A stretch of 25,421 bases of DNA from JBBKWG01 sp037968835 (GTDB lineage Bacteria > Pseudomonadota > Alphaproteobacteria > Rhodobacterales > Rhodobacteraceae). The DNA is taken from contig JBBKWG010000136.1 of NCBI GenBank assembly GCA_037968835.1, positions 1 through 25,421 of the forward strand, read 5' to 3'. Shown piece after piece: positions 8,538 to 16,264 of this stretch. The position numbers and the translations under genes were made by a program. The notes under the pieces were generated by a model. It was given only the letters and a program-made list of their open reading frames with translations. It searched no databases and had not been told where the DNA came from. Within the stretch, counting starts at the first letter, position 1. Each line of letters opens with the position of its first letter.

Positions 8538-9656
8538 GTGATCCACGACTTCATCGTAATCGGCGCGGGCATGGCCGGTGCTTCGGCAGCATACGAACTT
8601 TCGGCTTCCGCCAGCGTGTTGCTGATCGAGGCCGAAGCGCATCCGGGCTATCACAGCACAGGTCGGTCAGCGGCACTTTTCACCCGCAACTACGGCTCTC
8701 CGCTCGTGCGCCGCATCAATGCGCTGAGCGAACCGTTTTTCGCGTCTCCGCCCGATGGATTTACCGACAGTCCTTTACTCGGTCCCAGAGGTGCATTGAC
8801 GGTCGCTGCGCCCGGAGTGGAGGGCGAACTCGACTCGCTTTTGGCATTATCAACCCAAGTCAATCCGGTGGTCGAGATCGCTCCAGCGGACGCACTTGTC
8901 ATGGCACCCTATCTGCGCCCCGATCGCGTTTGTCGCGCCGTCTTCGAGGCTGGTGTGTCTGACATTGATGTCGCGACTTTGCTTCGCTCCTACCTCAAGG
9001 GATTCAAGGCGCGCGGCGGCGAGATCGTGACGAATGAAATGGTGTCGTCCCTCCAGAAAGTGGACGACATCTGGTCGGTCACGACGCGAAAAAATACTTA
9101 CCAAGGCAAAACTATCATCAATGCTGCGGGCGCCTGGGCCGATGACATCGGAGTGATGGCTGGGGCCTCCCGTCTGGGGTTGATTGCGAAGCGACGGACG
9201 GCGATCATCGTGGCAGCGACCGAAGGCTATGCAATTTCAGCTTTGCCGTGTGTCGATTTCGCGGGCGGCGATGCTTATATCAAACCCGAAGCAGGCAACT
9301 TGATGGTTTCTCCCGGCGACGCCACGCCTAACCTGGCGCAGGATGTGCAACCTGACGAAATGGATGTCGCGGTTCTTGTCGATTGGCTTGAACGCGAGAC
9401 CCTTATCAAGGTCCACCGCATTGCGCACAGTTGGGCCGGACTGCGGACATTCGTTTCAGACCAAAGCCCGGTTGTCGGCTACGATCCAACTGTCGACAAC
9501 TTCGTCTGGCATGCCGGACAAGGTGGCTTCGGCATCATGATGGCACCTGCACTGGCCAAGGCGGTGGCAGCAATCTGCGGCGGAATGGAATTGCCCAAGG
9601 AATTTGCGACGCATGACGTCGATATTGCAGCGCTCGGCGTCGCCCGGCTGTCATAA
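8538..9656 (+). CDS. FAD-dependent amino acid oxidoreductase (DAO/DadA family)
   Basis: A 372-residue flavoprotein of the D-amino-acid oxidase superfamily. The FAD-binding Rossmann motif is FIVIGAGMAGASAAYEL (5-21), followed by the acidic strand end LLIEAEAHPGYHSTGRSAA. The region IINAAGAWADDIG and the C-terminal WHAGQGGFGIMMAPALA are typical of glycine oxidase/DadA-like enzymes that oxidise amines or amino acids to imines. GTG at 8538 was preferred because it starts directly before the Rossmann strand and has AGGAAAG upstream; an in-frame ATG at 8457 would add 27 non-conserved residues lying in the AT-rich regulatory region. It diverges from the RpiR regulator, so it probably works with the minus-strand catabolic locus. 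The substrate is unknown. Confidence 0.88.
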   Translation: MIHDFIVIGAGMAGASAAYELSASASVLLIEAEAHPGYHSTGRSAALFTRNYGSPLVRRINALSEPFFASPPDGFTDSPLLGPRGALTVAAPGVEGELDSLLALSTQVNPVVEIAPADALVMAPYLRPDRVCRAVFEAGVSDIDVATLLRSYLKGFKARGGEIVTNEMVSSLQKVDDIWSVTTRKNTYQGKTIINAAGAWADDIGVMAGASRLGLIAKRRTAIIVAATEGYAISALPCVDFAGGDAYIKPEAGNLMVSPGDATPNLAQDVQPDEMDVAVLVDWLERETLIKVHRIAHSWAGLRTFVSDQSPVVGYDPTVDNFVWHAGQGGFGIMMAPALAKAVAAICGGMELPKEFATHDVDIAALGVARLS

Positions 9657-9784
9657 AACGACTTCCGGCTTTCGCTTCACATCCGAAATTGGTTAACGTC
9701 CGAACAACACTCCATCCGTGGTCATAATTAAACCACACACGCATATCATAAGTTAACGATTGTTGTATTTATCGAGGTAACAGT

Positions 9785-9973
9785 ATGCAGAGTATCTGCA
9801 ACGGAACTTCCGGTGCTGCGATCGAGCGCGCAATCGGACGAACTTCCATGGAATTTTCACGCGAGATCTGCCGCCTTCATCGGCGCAATCGATTGAGCGC
9901 GCGATATACACCGCCCCGCAATCGAAACACAGACACGATGATGCCAACCCGCGGCGGCCACCATGACGAGTGA
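9785..9973 (+). CDS. Small hypothetical protein, 62 residues
   Basis: Unrecognised small basic ORF with a strong Shine-Dalgarno (GAGGTAA, 7 nt before the ATG). The protein is rich in Arg and Thr, has no membrane segment or recognisable domain, and ends in a His-rich tail. It overlaps the following small ORF by 11 nt, so the two could be translationally coupled. The upstream 128 nt after the FAD oxidoreductase gene contain two GTTAAC palindromes 60 bp apart (9692-9697 and 9752-9757) but no clear promoter. Low sequence complexity and the lack of family features leave real doubt that it is a functional protein rather than a coupled leader ORF. Confidence 0.45.
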   Translation: MQSICNGTSGAAIERAIGRTSMEFSREICRLHRRNRLSARYTPPRNRNTDTMMPTRGGHHDE

Positions 9974-10163
9974 ATACTTAGTGGCATCCGCCATCATGCT
10001 TCTTGTCGCGCTAATGCTCGGATTGCTGAAGCGACCAATTAACCGGCAATTGAAAAGCGGATACGTTGAAGAACCGCGTCGTGACCTCAAGCGGGAGGCA
10101 ATTGAACTGGAATCTCAGGAAATTGCCATGCTCCGCCGCAGGTTTCGGACACGGTTTCTCTGA
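9963..10163 (+). CDS. Small single-span membrane protein, 66 residues
   Basis: Unrecognised small ORF with a plausible membrane protein layout. A hydrophobic helix covers about residues 5-21 (YLVASAIMLLVALMLGLL), followed by a positively charged stretch and an amphipathic, charged C-terminal half (EEPRRDLKREAIELESQEIA). The positive-inside rule suggests a cytoplasmic C-terminus. It starts within the preceding 62-residue ORF and has only a weak ribosome site, consistent with coupling to it. A strong hairpin terminator lies about 80 nt downstream. No function can be proposed from sequence. Confidence 0.55.
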   Translation: MTSEYLVASAIMLLVALMLGLLKRPINRQLKSGYVEEPRRDLKREAIELESQEIAMLRRRFRTRFL

Positions 10164-10243
10164 GAGTGATCTTCCGGCTGTGTCGTGATGTCTTGGAGAA
10201 ACGCTCTCTCCGGCACGGCTCGACGAGACTTAGTAAAAATCGC

Positions 10244-10276
10244 AATTCACCGCGCCGCAATCGAGCGCGGTGAATT
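10244..10276. terminator. Bidirectional intrinsic terminator
   Basis: A perfect 11-bp inverted repeat, AATTCACCGCG (10244-10254) and CGCGGTGAATT (10266-10276), with an 11-nt loop. It is followed by a short T-run on the plus strand and by ATTTTTA a few bases downstream on the minus strand. It sits between the plus-strand small ORFs (ending 10163) and the convergent minus-strand peptide gene (ending 10303), exactly where a shared terminator is expected. Confidence 0.8.
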
Positions 10277-10302
10277 TTCGACTTGGCTTTATTCCGGTTC
10301 TC

Positions 10303-10617
10303 TTAATTTGCGTTCTTGTTGTACGCGCCAATTCCGCCGTGCATGGTTTCAAGCTCGTTGGCTTGTCCCTTCACTCCGTCGCCGATCGGATTGTCGCCGT
10401 TTTGCCCCGGCACATTGCCAATTCCGTGGATTTGGCCGCCGTTCGAGCCATTCCCGTTATTGCCATTCGGATTCGCGTTGGCATTGCCGCCCGCACCCTG
10501 CCCGACTTTGTCGTGAATGTTAGGATGGATCGTATCGGCCGGTGTATTTGCATTTTGAGGCGCTGCAAAAGCAGCAGAAGAAACAAGTATCGCGCAAAAT
10601 GTGGTGATGGTTCTCAT
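10303..10617 (-). CDS. Small exported Asn/Gly-rich protein of unknown function
   Basis: A 104-residue protein with a textbook signal peptide (MRTITTFCAILVSSAAFAAP, cleavage after AFA or FAA at about residue 18-19). The mature part is small, hydrophilic and low-complexity, rich in Asn and Gly, with repeated Gly-Asn-type strings over residues 40-60 and few charged residues, so it is probably disordered in the periplasm or outside the cell. A GGGAG ribosome site lies before the ATG. It is monocistronic, faces the RsbQ-like gene divergently across 273 nt, and ends at the bidirectional terminator. No family is recognised. TTGACC at about 10709-10714 could be a -35 element, but no good -10 was seen. 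Confidence 0.7.
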   Translation of the reverse strand: MRTITTFCAILVSSAAFAAPQNANTPADTIHPNIHDKVGQGAGGNANANPNGNNGNGSNGGQIHGIGNVPGQNGDNPIGDGVKGQANELETMHGGIGAYNKNAN

Positions 10618-10890
10618 GGCAATCTCCCTTTGGATCTTTGTCCGTGACGTCTGGCAAAAGCCCCGAGACCCAGAACGAGTGGTGAATGAAGGCGAAATCG
10701 CGGCATTTTTTGGTCAACCCCGCGACTCGGCGTGAACAGAAAGTTTCCGCCTATTCTGCGAATCCAGCCAAGACCTGATGTGACCCGTGCTCGGAACTTC
10801 CGTCTGTACCGGCACAAGATCGAGCGAAGGCTTTGTTCTGGGCCCGAAATCAACTATGTAAGCACATCAGAGTTCAGTGAAATGAGAGAT

Positions 10891-11679
10891 ATGTCCGTTA
10901 TCGAGCGCCATAACATCAAAATGAGTGGCGCCGGGGATCGGACGATTTTGTTCGCGCATGGGTTCGGATGCGACCAGAACATGTGGCGCTTCGTGGCACC
11001 TGCGTTCGAGGATCGGTTTCGCGTTGTCACATTCGACTACATCGGAATGGGTGAGACCGACGCGTCGGCATTCGATGCGCAGAAATACGCCACGCTCAAC
11101 GGGTTTGCGGACGACGTCGCAGAGATAGCCGTCGCCCTTGACCTTTCCGACGCCATTTTTGTCGGTCATTCGGTCTCTTCCATGATCGGCGCGCTGGCTC
11201 TCCGGAAAGTGCCGGGGCGATTTGGCAAACTGGTAATGGTCGCACCGTCGCCTCGCTATATTGACGAGCCGGGATACAAAGGCGGGTTTTCAGAAACTGA
11301 AATCGAAGAATTGCTGGAATTCCTGGACACCAACCACATGGGCTGGTCCGAAGCCATGGCCCCAGTGATGATGGGCAACGCGGAACGTCCGGAACTTGGT
11401 GCCGAATTGACCAACGCATTCTGTCGAACTGACCCGGAGATTGCGAAGAACTTCGCCCGCGCGACCTTCCTTAGCGACAACCGCGCGGACCTTGCTGCAA
11501 TAGATATTCCGACCCTGATCCTGCAATGCTCCAATGACGTAATCGCGCCCCCGGAAGTCGGCGTTTACATTCGCGATAACGTCGCCAACAGCAGACTGGT
11601 CACTCTCGCTGCGACGGGACATTGTCCCAACCTGTCGGCACCGTCCGAGACGACGGAAGCCATTCGCGCATTCTTGTAG
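10891..11679 (+). CDS. RsbQ-like alpha/beta hydrolase (sensor partner of the PAS kinase)
   Basis: A 262-residue alpha/beta hydrolase very similar in layout to Bacillus subtilis RsbQ, which binds or hydrolyses an unknown small hydrophobic molecule and activates the PAS-phosphatase RsbP under energy stress. Shared stretches include FAHGFGCDQNMW, TFDYIGMG, VGHSVSSMIG, MVAPSPRYI, FCRTDPEIAKNFA and ATGHCPNLS. The catalytic triad is intact: Ser94 (GHSVS), Asp216 (CSNDVIAP) and His244 (TGHCP). There is no signal peptide, so it is cytosolic. A longer ORF starts at 10732, but RsbQ homology begins at about MSVIERHNIK, so ATG 10891 was chosen (ATG 10882 is also possible). Its stop is 7 nt before the PAS kinase start, which is strong support for a two-component sensing module. 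Confidence 0.9.
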   Translation: MSVIERHNIKMSGAGDRTILFAHGFGCDQNMWRFVAPAFEDRFRVVTFDYIGMGETDASAFDAQKYATLNGFADDVAEIAVALDLSDAIFVGHSVSSMIGALALRKVPGRFGKLVMVAPSPRYIDEPGYKGGFSETEIEELLEFLDTNHMGWSEAMAPVMMGNAERPELGAELTNAFCRTDPEIAKNFARATFLSDNRADLAAIDIPTLILQCSNDVIAPPEVGVYIRDNVANSRLVTLAATGHCPNLSAPSETTEAIRAFL

Positions 11680-11686
11680 GTGGTCC

Positions 11687-13801
11687 ATGTCACCGGATTC
11701 CGCACCCGACGCGTACGATTTCGAAGCCTTGTTCGACGAAGCGCCATGCGGATTTATTTTCCTCTCGCCCGACTGGCGCGTCGTGCAGGCGAACAAGACG
11801 TTTCTGAGTTGGACCAATTACGAACTGGACACCATTGTCGGGCAGCCGGTCACTGACTTGCTGGATATTGCAGGTCGGATCTATTTCGGCACGCACTTCA
11901 TGCCCGTACTGAGACTGCAGCATTCGTTCAACGAGGTTGCGCTGAATTTTGTCCTGGCCGACGGTACGCGACTGCCGGTGCTGGTCAATGCAAGCGAACG
12001 ACGCGACGCAGATGATGCCGCACGGATGATCCTGATTTCGGTTTTCAATGCAACGGACCGACGCCGCTACGAAGCGGACCTTCTGGAAACCCGTAATGCG
12101 TTGCGAATTGCCAATGAAACACTGGAAAAACGTGTCGAAGAAGCTGTCGCGGAAAGATTGAAGGCAGAAAGAGCCCTCATTCGTTCGCAACGTATGGAGG
12201 CGATCGGAAATCTAAGCGCGGGGATCGCGCACGATTTCAATAATCTACTGCAGGTCATTGGCGGCAATATTCAATTACTGAAAAAGCACGTCAGCTCCGA
12301 TGCCAGCATCCGGCGCATATCCAACGCAATGAGAGGCATTGATCGGGGTGCCAAACTTGCCAGTCAACTTCTCGCGTTTGGTGGCCAGCAACTTCTTGAA
12401 CCAAAGGTTTTCAATGCTGGGCGTCTCGTCAAGATGGCCGGTGAAAGCCTTCTCAGCACCTTGAAAGGTGAAGTAGATCTGGTTCTCGTTGAACCCGAGA
12501 TTGACGGGTCCACAAGTGCTGACGGCTTGAATGTCCGTCTCGACAAAGGGCAGTTTGAGAATGCGCTGCTGAACCTCGCGTTGAATGCCCGCGATGCGAT
12601 GCGCAAACCTGACAGCAAGATAGCCTCGGGAACCCTCACGATCGAAGTGCGCCGGGTTGATGTCGGCCCCGAAGGCTGGAACGGCGAAACTGTCGGGAAG
12701 GTGCCACGCGGGGACTTTGTCAAAGTATCTGTGACCGACACCGGGACTGGTATGACGGATACCGTCGCACAGAATGTTTTCGAGCCGTTTTTCACAACGA
12801 AGGCCAACGGCGAAGGCACCGGGCTGGGTTTGTCGATGCTCTATGGGTTCGTTACCCAATCCCAGGGTCATATCACGATTGACAGCGAACTCGGCGTCGG
12901 GACCTGCATGTCAATTTGGCTGCCGCATGTGCGTGAGCCCGAGCATCTGTTGGAGGACTTCAACGAATTAGCCGTGGCAAAAGGAGGGGCGACCGTTCTT
13001 GTCGTAGATGATGACGCGCTGTTGCGATCCGTCGTCACCGAACTGCTCGAGGAACTGGGTTACGTTGCTCTTGAGGCCGAAAACGGGCCAGACGCACTTG
13101 CCATAACTGAAAAACGTTCGGATATTGACCTCTTGCTGACCGACATTGTTATGCCGGGTGGGCTGGACGGTGCCGCGCTGGCAAAGAAAGTCCGCAAAAT
13201 CCGACCGGACATCGCAATCGTCTTTACGACTGGCTATGCTGACGCGGCCGCGCGCATCGAACTGGAAGAGAGATCTGGCGCAATACTTAAAAAGCCATAC
13301 GATCACGGAGAACTGGCAAGGATCATCGAGATCAGTCTCTCTCGCGCCGAGAAAGAGGCCGCGGTTGAGGTTGACGAAACTGACGGAGTAATTCGCCAAG
13401 GATCGAATCAGAAACTTTCGGTCGCCGACGAAGCTCCTGAAACACGGATCGAAAAGCCGGCAACGTCCTTATCCGTTCTAGTGGTCGAGGATGAACCTTT
13501 GATCCGGATGGATATCGTCGAGATGATAACCGACATGGGATTTCATGTGGTGGATGTCGGAAACGGATTGGCGGCAGTTACGGCGTTGGAGAATAAGAGC
13601 TTTGATGTGCTTCTGACCGACGTGAATCTTCCGGGCTTGTCAGGTAAGGATGTCGCACAGAAAGCGGTCAGTGCGCATCCTGATATCCGCATCATCTTTA
13701 TTACCGGCGAGAACAGAAGTCCTGTCCTGAATGGTGCCGACGCGACTTTACTTCAAAAACCGTTTTCTGAGGACGACCTGAAAAACGCGTTCCTTTTGTA
13801 G
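11687..13801 (+). CDS. PAS hybrid histidine kinase with two receiver domains
   Basis: A 704-residue cytosolic hybrid kinase with no membrane segment. Domains in order: PAS (about 12-125, with the segment GRIYFGTHFMPVLRLQ typical of PAS domains partnered with RsbQ-like hydrolases); coiled coil (about 126-168); HisKA-type dimerisation domain with phospho-acceptor His182 (SAGIAHDFNN); HATPase_c with N-box LALNARDAM (297-305), DTGTGM (351-356) and GEGTGLGLS (375-383); receiver 1 (435-550) with phospho-acceptor Asp486; receiver 2 (595-704) with Asp645. The acidic pockets (DDD, EDE) and lysines (KKP, QKP) are present in both receivers. The protein ends right after receiver 2, so the output must pass to another protein such as a phosphotransfer protein or a response regulator. 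ATG 11687 follows TAGGTGG. It presumably senses through the upstream RsbQ-like hydrolase. Confidence 0.92.
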   Translation: MSPDSAPDAYDFEALFDEAPCGFIFLSPDWRVVQANKTFLSWTNYELDTIVGQPVTDLLDIAGRIYFGTHFMPVLRLQHSFNEVALNFVLADGTRLPVLVNASERRDADDAARMILISVFNATDRRRYEADLLETRNALRIANETLEKRVEEAVAERLKAERALIRSQRMEAIGNLSAGIAHDFNNLLQVIGGNIQLLKKHVSSDASIRRISNAMRGIDRGAKLASQLLAFGGQQLLEPKVFNAGRLVKMAGESLLSTLKGEVDLVLVEPEIDGSTSADGLNVRLDKGQFENALLNLALNARDAMRKPDSKIASGTLTIEVRRVDVGPEGWNGETVGKVPRGDFVKVSVTDTGTGMTDTVAQNVFEPFFTTKANGEGTGLGLSMLYGFVTQSQGHITIDSELGVGTCMSIWLPHVREPEHLLEDFNELAVAKGGATVLVVDDDALLRSVVTELLEELGYVALEAENGPDALAITEKRSDIDLLLTDIVMPGGLDGAALAKKVRKIRPDIAIVFTTGYADAAARIELEERSGAILKKPYDHGELARIIEISLSRAEKEAAVEVDETDGVIRQGSNQKLSVADEAPETRIEKPATSLSVLVVEDEPLIRMDIVEMITDMGFHVVDVGNGLAAVTALENKSFDVLLTDVNLPGLSGKDVAQKAVSAHPDIRIIFITGENRSPVLNGADATLLQKPFSEDDLKNAFLL

Positions 13802-13814
13802 CGACCACTGATCG

Positions 13815-13894
13815 CAGCATCTCGAGGGCTGTCAGTGCAAAGATTCTCAGCGGAATTGAAGCCGACTTTGCACTAACCGTCACTCAAGATGCTG
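13815..13894. repeat. Nested inverted repeats between convergent genes
   Basis: Two inverted repeats are nested. The outer arms CAGCATCT (13815-13822) and AGATGCTG (13887-13894) extend inward by a mismatch and three more pairs. The inner arms AGTGCAAAG (13834-13842) and CTTTGCACT (13866-13874) are 9 bp and perfect. The 80-nt unit lies between the kinase stop (13801) and the convergent C45 hydrolase stop (13922). There is no T-run on either side, so it is not a standard intrinsic terminator, though a role in ending both transcripts is the simplest idea. Confidence 0.6.
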
Positions 13895-13921
13895 AGATTC
13901 AATGGACCTTTGTTGGTGGCG

Positions 13922-15091
13922 TCAGGCAGATGATGTGACCCTGCTTCTCGACCATTCGAAGTTCGCCGGGACTTCTGGGATATTGTTGGTTCTAGGCTCG
14001 AACAGCCTGGCAATTCGCATCCCGTAGTCTGCCCAGTCATTGACGCCGGGCGTAGGCCAGTTTGTCCACGCTTCCGGCGAAGTAAAATCGGGCAAGTCTG
14101 TCGTGGTCTCAAGTGTGTCCGAGTAGTCGATCGTGCGCACGCCCTCCTTGAAACTGTGGAGGCTCTGAACCCATGACTGACCCGGCCAAAGAAGCGTCAC
14201 GGCAAGATGAACGGGATCATAGTCTGCCGTGAAAAGGGTCCCGAAACCTTTCGAGTATTCTCGCTGATACAGTGGTTCGATAAGGAAATTGTCGCGCAAC
14301 TGCGGCGGCGACATGTCATTTGCGATCAGGTGCTCAAGGTGGGTGCGCCGCTCTCTGGTCTTAGTGAACGACGCACGGTCCGCGGTTTCCGGTCCGTGCT
14401 GGTGGTTGGTCGCGACCGGAGCGGTCATCAAGCGAATGCCACCGCCCGGCAGAAGCTCGACAGATGCCACCCGACCGGACGCGTCGGCCATTACCAGATT
14501 GTACGCCATATGAGAGGGGAGTTTTCGCAGTCGCGCAATCGCTTCTGCAACGGACTCACATGTCTCGAGCAGGTAACGAACGATTGTCGTGACGCCGAAC
14601 CCGCGACCAACCTCTCCGCGCCCCCCGAACGCGAGCGCGATACAGAGTCCCGAAGCGTTGATCCCGTCGGACAATCCCCACAGAAATTCGACCATTCCCA
14701 TGACCGGCTTGCCGGTCCATTCACTCCGCAGCAGAAGACCTTCATTAAGGTCCGGGGAGAGGTCGTAATTCCTGACCAACCGAACTTCTCCGGCCTTGGA
14801 ATGTGCTGCCAGCGAACAGCCACCGAGATAGACAGGCGGACACCAGCCCGATAGGAACCGCGCGGCGCGATCACCCCCACCTGCGAGGTTGGTGAGCCGC
14901 GCGTGGACGTCCAAAAGTTCCGGCATGTATTGCCCGATAGCGGACACACATTCAGCGCGAGTTGGCCCGTCGTCGCCGCCACGGGCCATGAACCATGCCT
15001 CGTATGCAGGCCACGACCAGTCCCAACGGGATTTCCATTTCGGACCCGGCTGGGCTTCGGAAATCGCTTCGAAAGTCAGACTGTTGCTCAT
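13922..15091 (-). CDS. C45-type Ntn hydrolase / acyltransferase-like protein
   Basis: A 389-residue protein resembling the peptidase C45 group of N-terminal-nucleophile enzymes (acyl-CoA:6-aminopenicillanic acid acyltransferase relatives). Such proenzymes cleave themselves before a Cys that becomes the catalytic N-terminus. The likely site is Gly91-Cys92 in LGGCSLAAHS, followed by the conserved-looking RLVRNYDLSP (104-113) and by GMVEFLWGLSDGINASGLCIAL, typical of the core. Family members hydrolyse or form amide bonds of peptides and N-acyl compounds; the substrate here is unknown. There is no signal peptide. Its start overlaps the stop of the esterase gene by 4 nt, so the two are coupled. 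A choloylglycine-hydrolase-like relative is the main alternative within the Ntn fold. Confidence 0.75.
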   Translation of the reverse strand: MSNSLTFEAISEAQPGPKWKSRWDWSWPAYEAWFMARGGDDGPTRAECVSAIGQYMPELLDVHARLTNLAGGGDRAARFLSGWCPPVYLGGCSLAAHSKAGEVRLVRNYDLSPDLNEGLLLRSEWTGKPVMGMVEFLWGLSDGINASGLCIALAFGGRGEVGRGFGVTTIVRYLLETCESVAEAIARLRKLPSHMAYNLVMADASGRVASVELLPGGGIRLMTAPVATNHQHGPETADRASFTKTRERRTHLEHLIANDMSPPQLRDNFLIEPLYQREYSKGFGTLFTADYDPVHLAVTLLWPGQSWVQSLHSFKEGVRTIDYSDTLETTTDLPDFTSPEAWTNWPTPGVNDWADYGMRIARLFEPRTNNIPEVPANFEWSRSRVTSSA

Positions 15092-16233
15092 GTCCTATCC
15101 TCGCTGGCCACTTCCAGGAAGAAGCGGATCATTTCGGCCGAGGCATCGGGTCCGTTGGGATGTGTATAGGTCCCTTCGGGTGAGCCGCCGGACCAAGCGT
15201 GCGCAATGCCATCGAGTGTCCAGTTTTCCGCGACCATTCGGCCATCGGTTTGCCGGTGAAGCGTCCGTGTCGCCGAAACAGTGTTCGAAGCGGACGCTGA
15301 TACCGTCTTATCCTCGCTCAGGATCGTCGCCGATCCACTCAACGCCGCGTCGATGACTTCCCCTGCATTGTTTGGAGATACCGTTGTGTCCGCGGTTCCG
15401 TGAAACACAATCGTCGGAACGGAGGACGCATTTGACGCGCGACGACCGCCACCCTGACCGCGCATCGCTGCGAATGCGCTGACGACATCGCTGGCGGATC
15501 CCGCCGCAAGTCCTGAATGGACCCCGACAGCCGCGAATACCTCGGGATGCGTGCTACCGAGAATGGCCGCCATTGCGGCCCCCGCAGACAAGCCCGCCGC
15601 GAATACCCGATCGGTGGCGACAGCATGTTCTCCGGCCACCTGCGTTGCCAGATCGGCCAACAGGGCCGGCTCACCGCGACCACGGCTTTGATCTTCGGGT
15701 CGAAACCAGTTCCAGCATCCCAACGAGTTTTCCTGCCGGTTCTGCTCGGCATAGACAACGATGAGGTTATGCTTTTCAGCATGGACGTTCATTTGTGTTC
15801 CGGTCGCGAAATCGTCGGCATCCTGTGTGCAACCGTGCAGCATCAAAACAAGGCCCTGCGCGGGTTCGCTCCGCGAGGACGGAACGAAAAGTTTGTAGTC
15901 GCGACTTCCGAATGCGCTTTCGTGCCGCCGTGTAGAATACTGTGCGCCCTCCGGAACCTGAGGAAGTTTTGATCTCTTTCCCGACAGCGGCATCATGCCC
16001 TGTGTGCGCAGCGGATTGCCGTTCACAAGGGAATCGATGACCTGACCGAGTGGACGTCTGGTCTTGCCCATTGCCCGATTGCCAAAATTGGTTGATGGGG
16101 CCGGCAACGGTTCGAGTGACGTGGATGATACGCCGTTCAAGGCATCCTGAAGGACGCGCGTCGCTTCGACCGGATTTCCGGCACGAGTTTGCTCAAGCGC
16201 ACGGCCCATGGCCGCCGCGATAAGTTCGTTCAT
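15088..16233 (-). CDS. PHB depolymerase family (LpqC-like) esterase
   Basis: A 381-residue alpha/beta hydrolase of the polyhydroxybutyrate depolymerase/feruloyl esterase-like family. The core begins near residue 110 (SRDYKLFVPS); MLHGCTQDADDFA (131-143) supplies the oxyanion region, GLSAGAAM (214-221) carries nucleophile Ser216, and HGTADTTV (278-285) and GIAHAW (342-347) supply probable Asp282 and His345. CWNWF (173-177) is typical of the family. The first 100 residues form a helical extension without a signal peptide, so the enzyme is likely cytosolic rather than a secreted depolymerase. The ATG has AGGAAA upstream. It lies 31 nt after the RHH regulator gene and overlaps the C45-type hydrolase by 4 nt. 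Polymer, ester or xenobiotic substrates cannot be distinguished. Confidence 0.88.
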   Translation of the reverse strand: MNELIAAAMGRALEQTRAGNPVEATRVLQDALNGVSSTSLEPLPAPSTNFGNRAMGKTRRPLGQVIDSLVNGNPLRTQGMMPLSGKRSKLPQVPEGAQYSTRRHESAFGSRDYKLFVPSSRSEPAQGLVLMLHGCTQDADDFATGTQMNVHAEKHNLIVVYAEQNRQENSLGCWNWFRPEDQSRGRGEPALLADLATQVAGEHAVATDRVFAAGLSAGAAMAAILGSTHPEVFAAVGVHSGLAAGSASDVVSAFAAMRGQGGGRRASNASSVPTIVFHGTADTTVSPNNAGEVIDAALSGSATILSEDKTVSASASNTVSATRTLHRQTDGRMVAENWTLDGIAHAWSGGSPEGTYTHPNGPDASAEMIRFFLEVASEDRT

Positions 16234-16264
16234 TTCGTTTTCCTAAACAGTTGAGACGTCGGCC

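Noticed and set aside
9692..9757. Paired GTTAAC sites as a CtrA binding site
   Set aside because: CtrA sites need two TTAA half sites about 7 nt apart; these are 60 bp apart.
10345..10520. Asn/Gly-coding repeat as a possible CRISPR or tandem repeat array
   Set aside because: The repetition is irregular codon-level low complexity inside the exported peptide gene; there are no regular repeat-spacer units.
10793..10820. GGAAC at about 10793 upstream of the RsbQ-like gene as an EcfG promoter
   Set aside because: No CGTT occurs at the required 16-18 nt spacing, so only the -35 half is matched.
10732..10890. N-terminal extension of the RsbQ-like protein by 53 residues
   Set aside because: The extension is Arg-rich and lacks similarity to RsbQ, whose N-terminus aligns with the ATG at 10891; it lies in the divergent promoter region.
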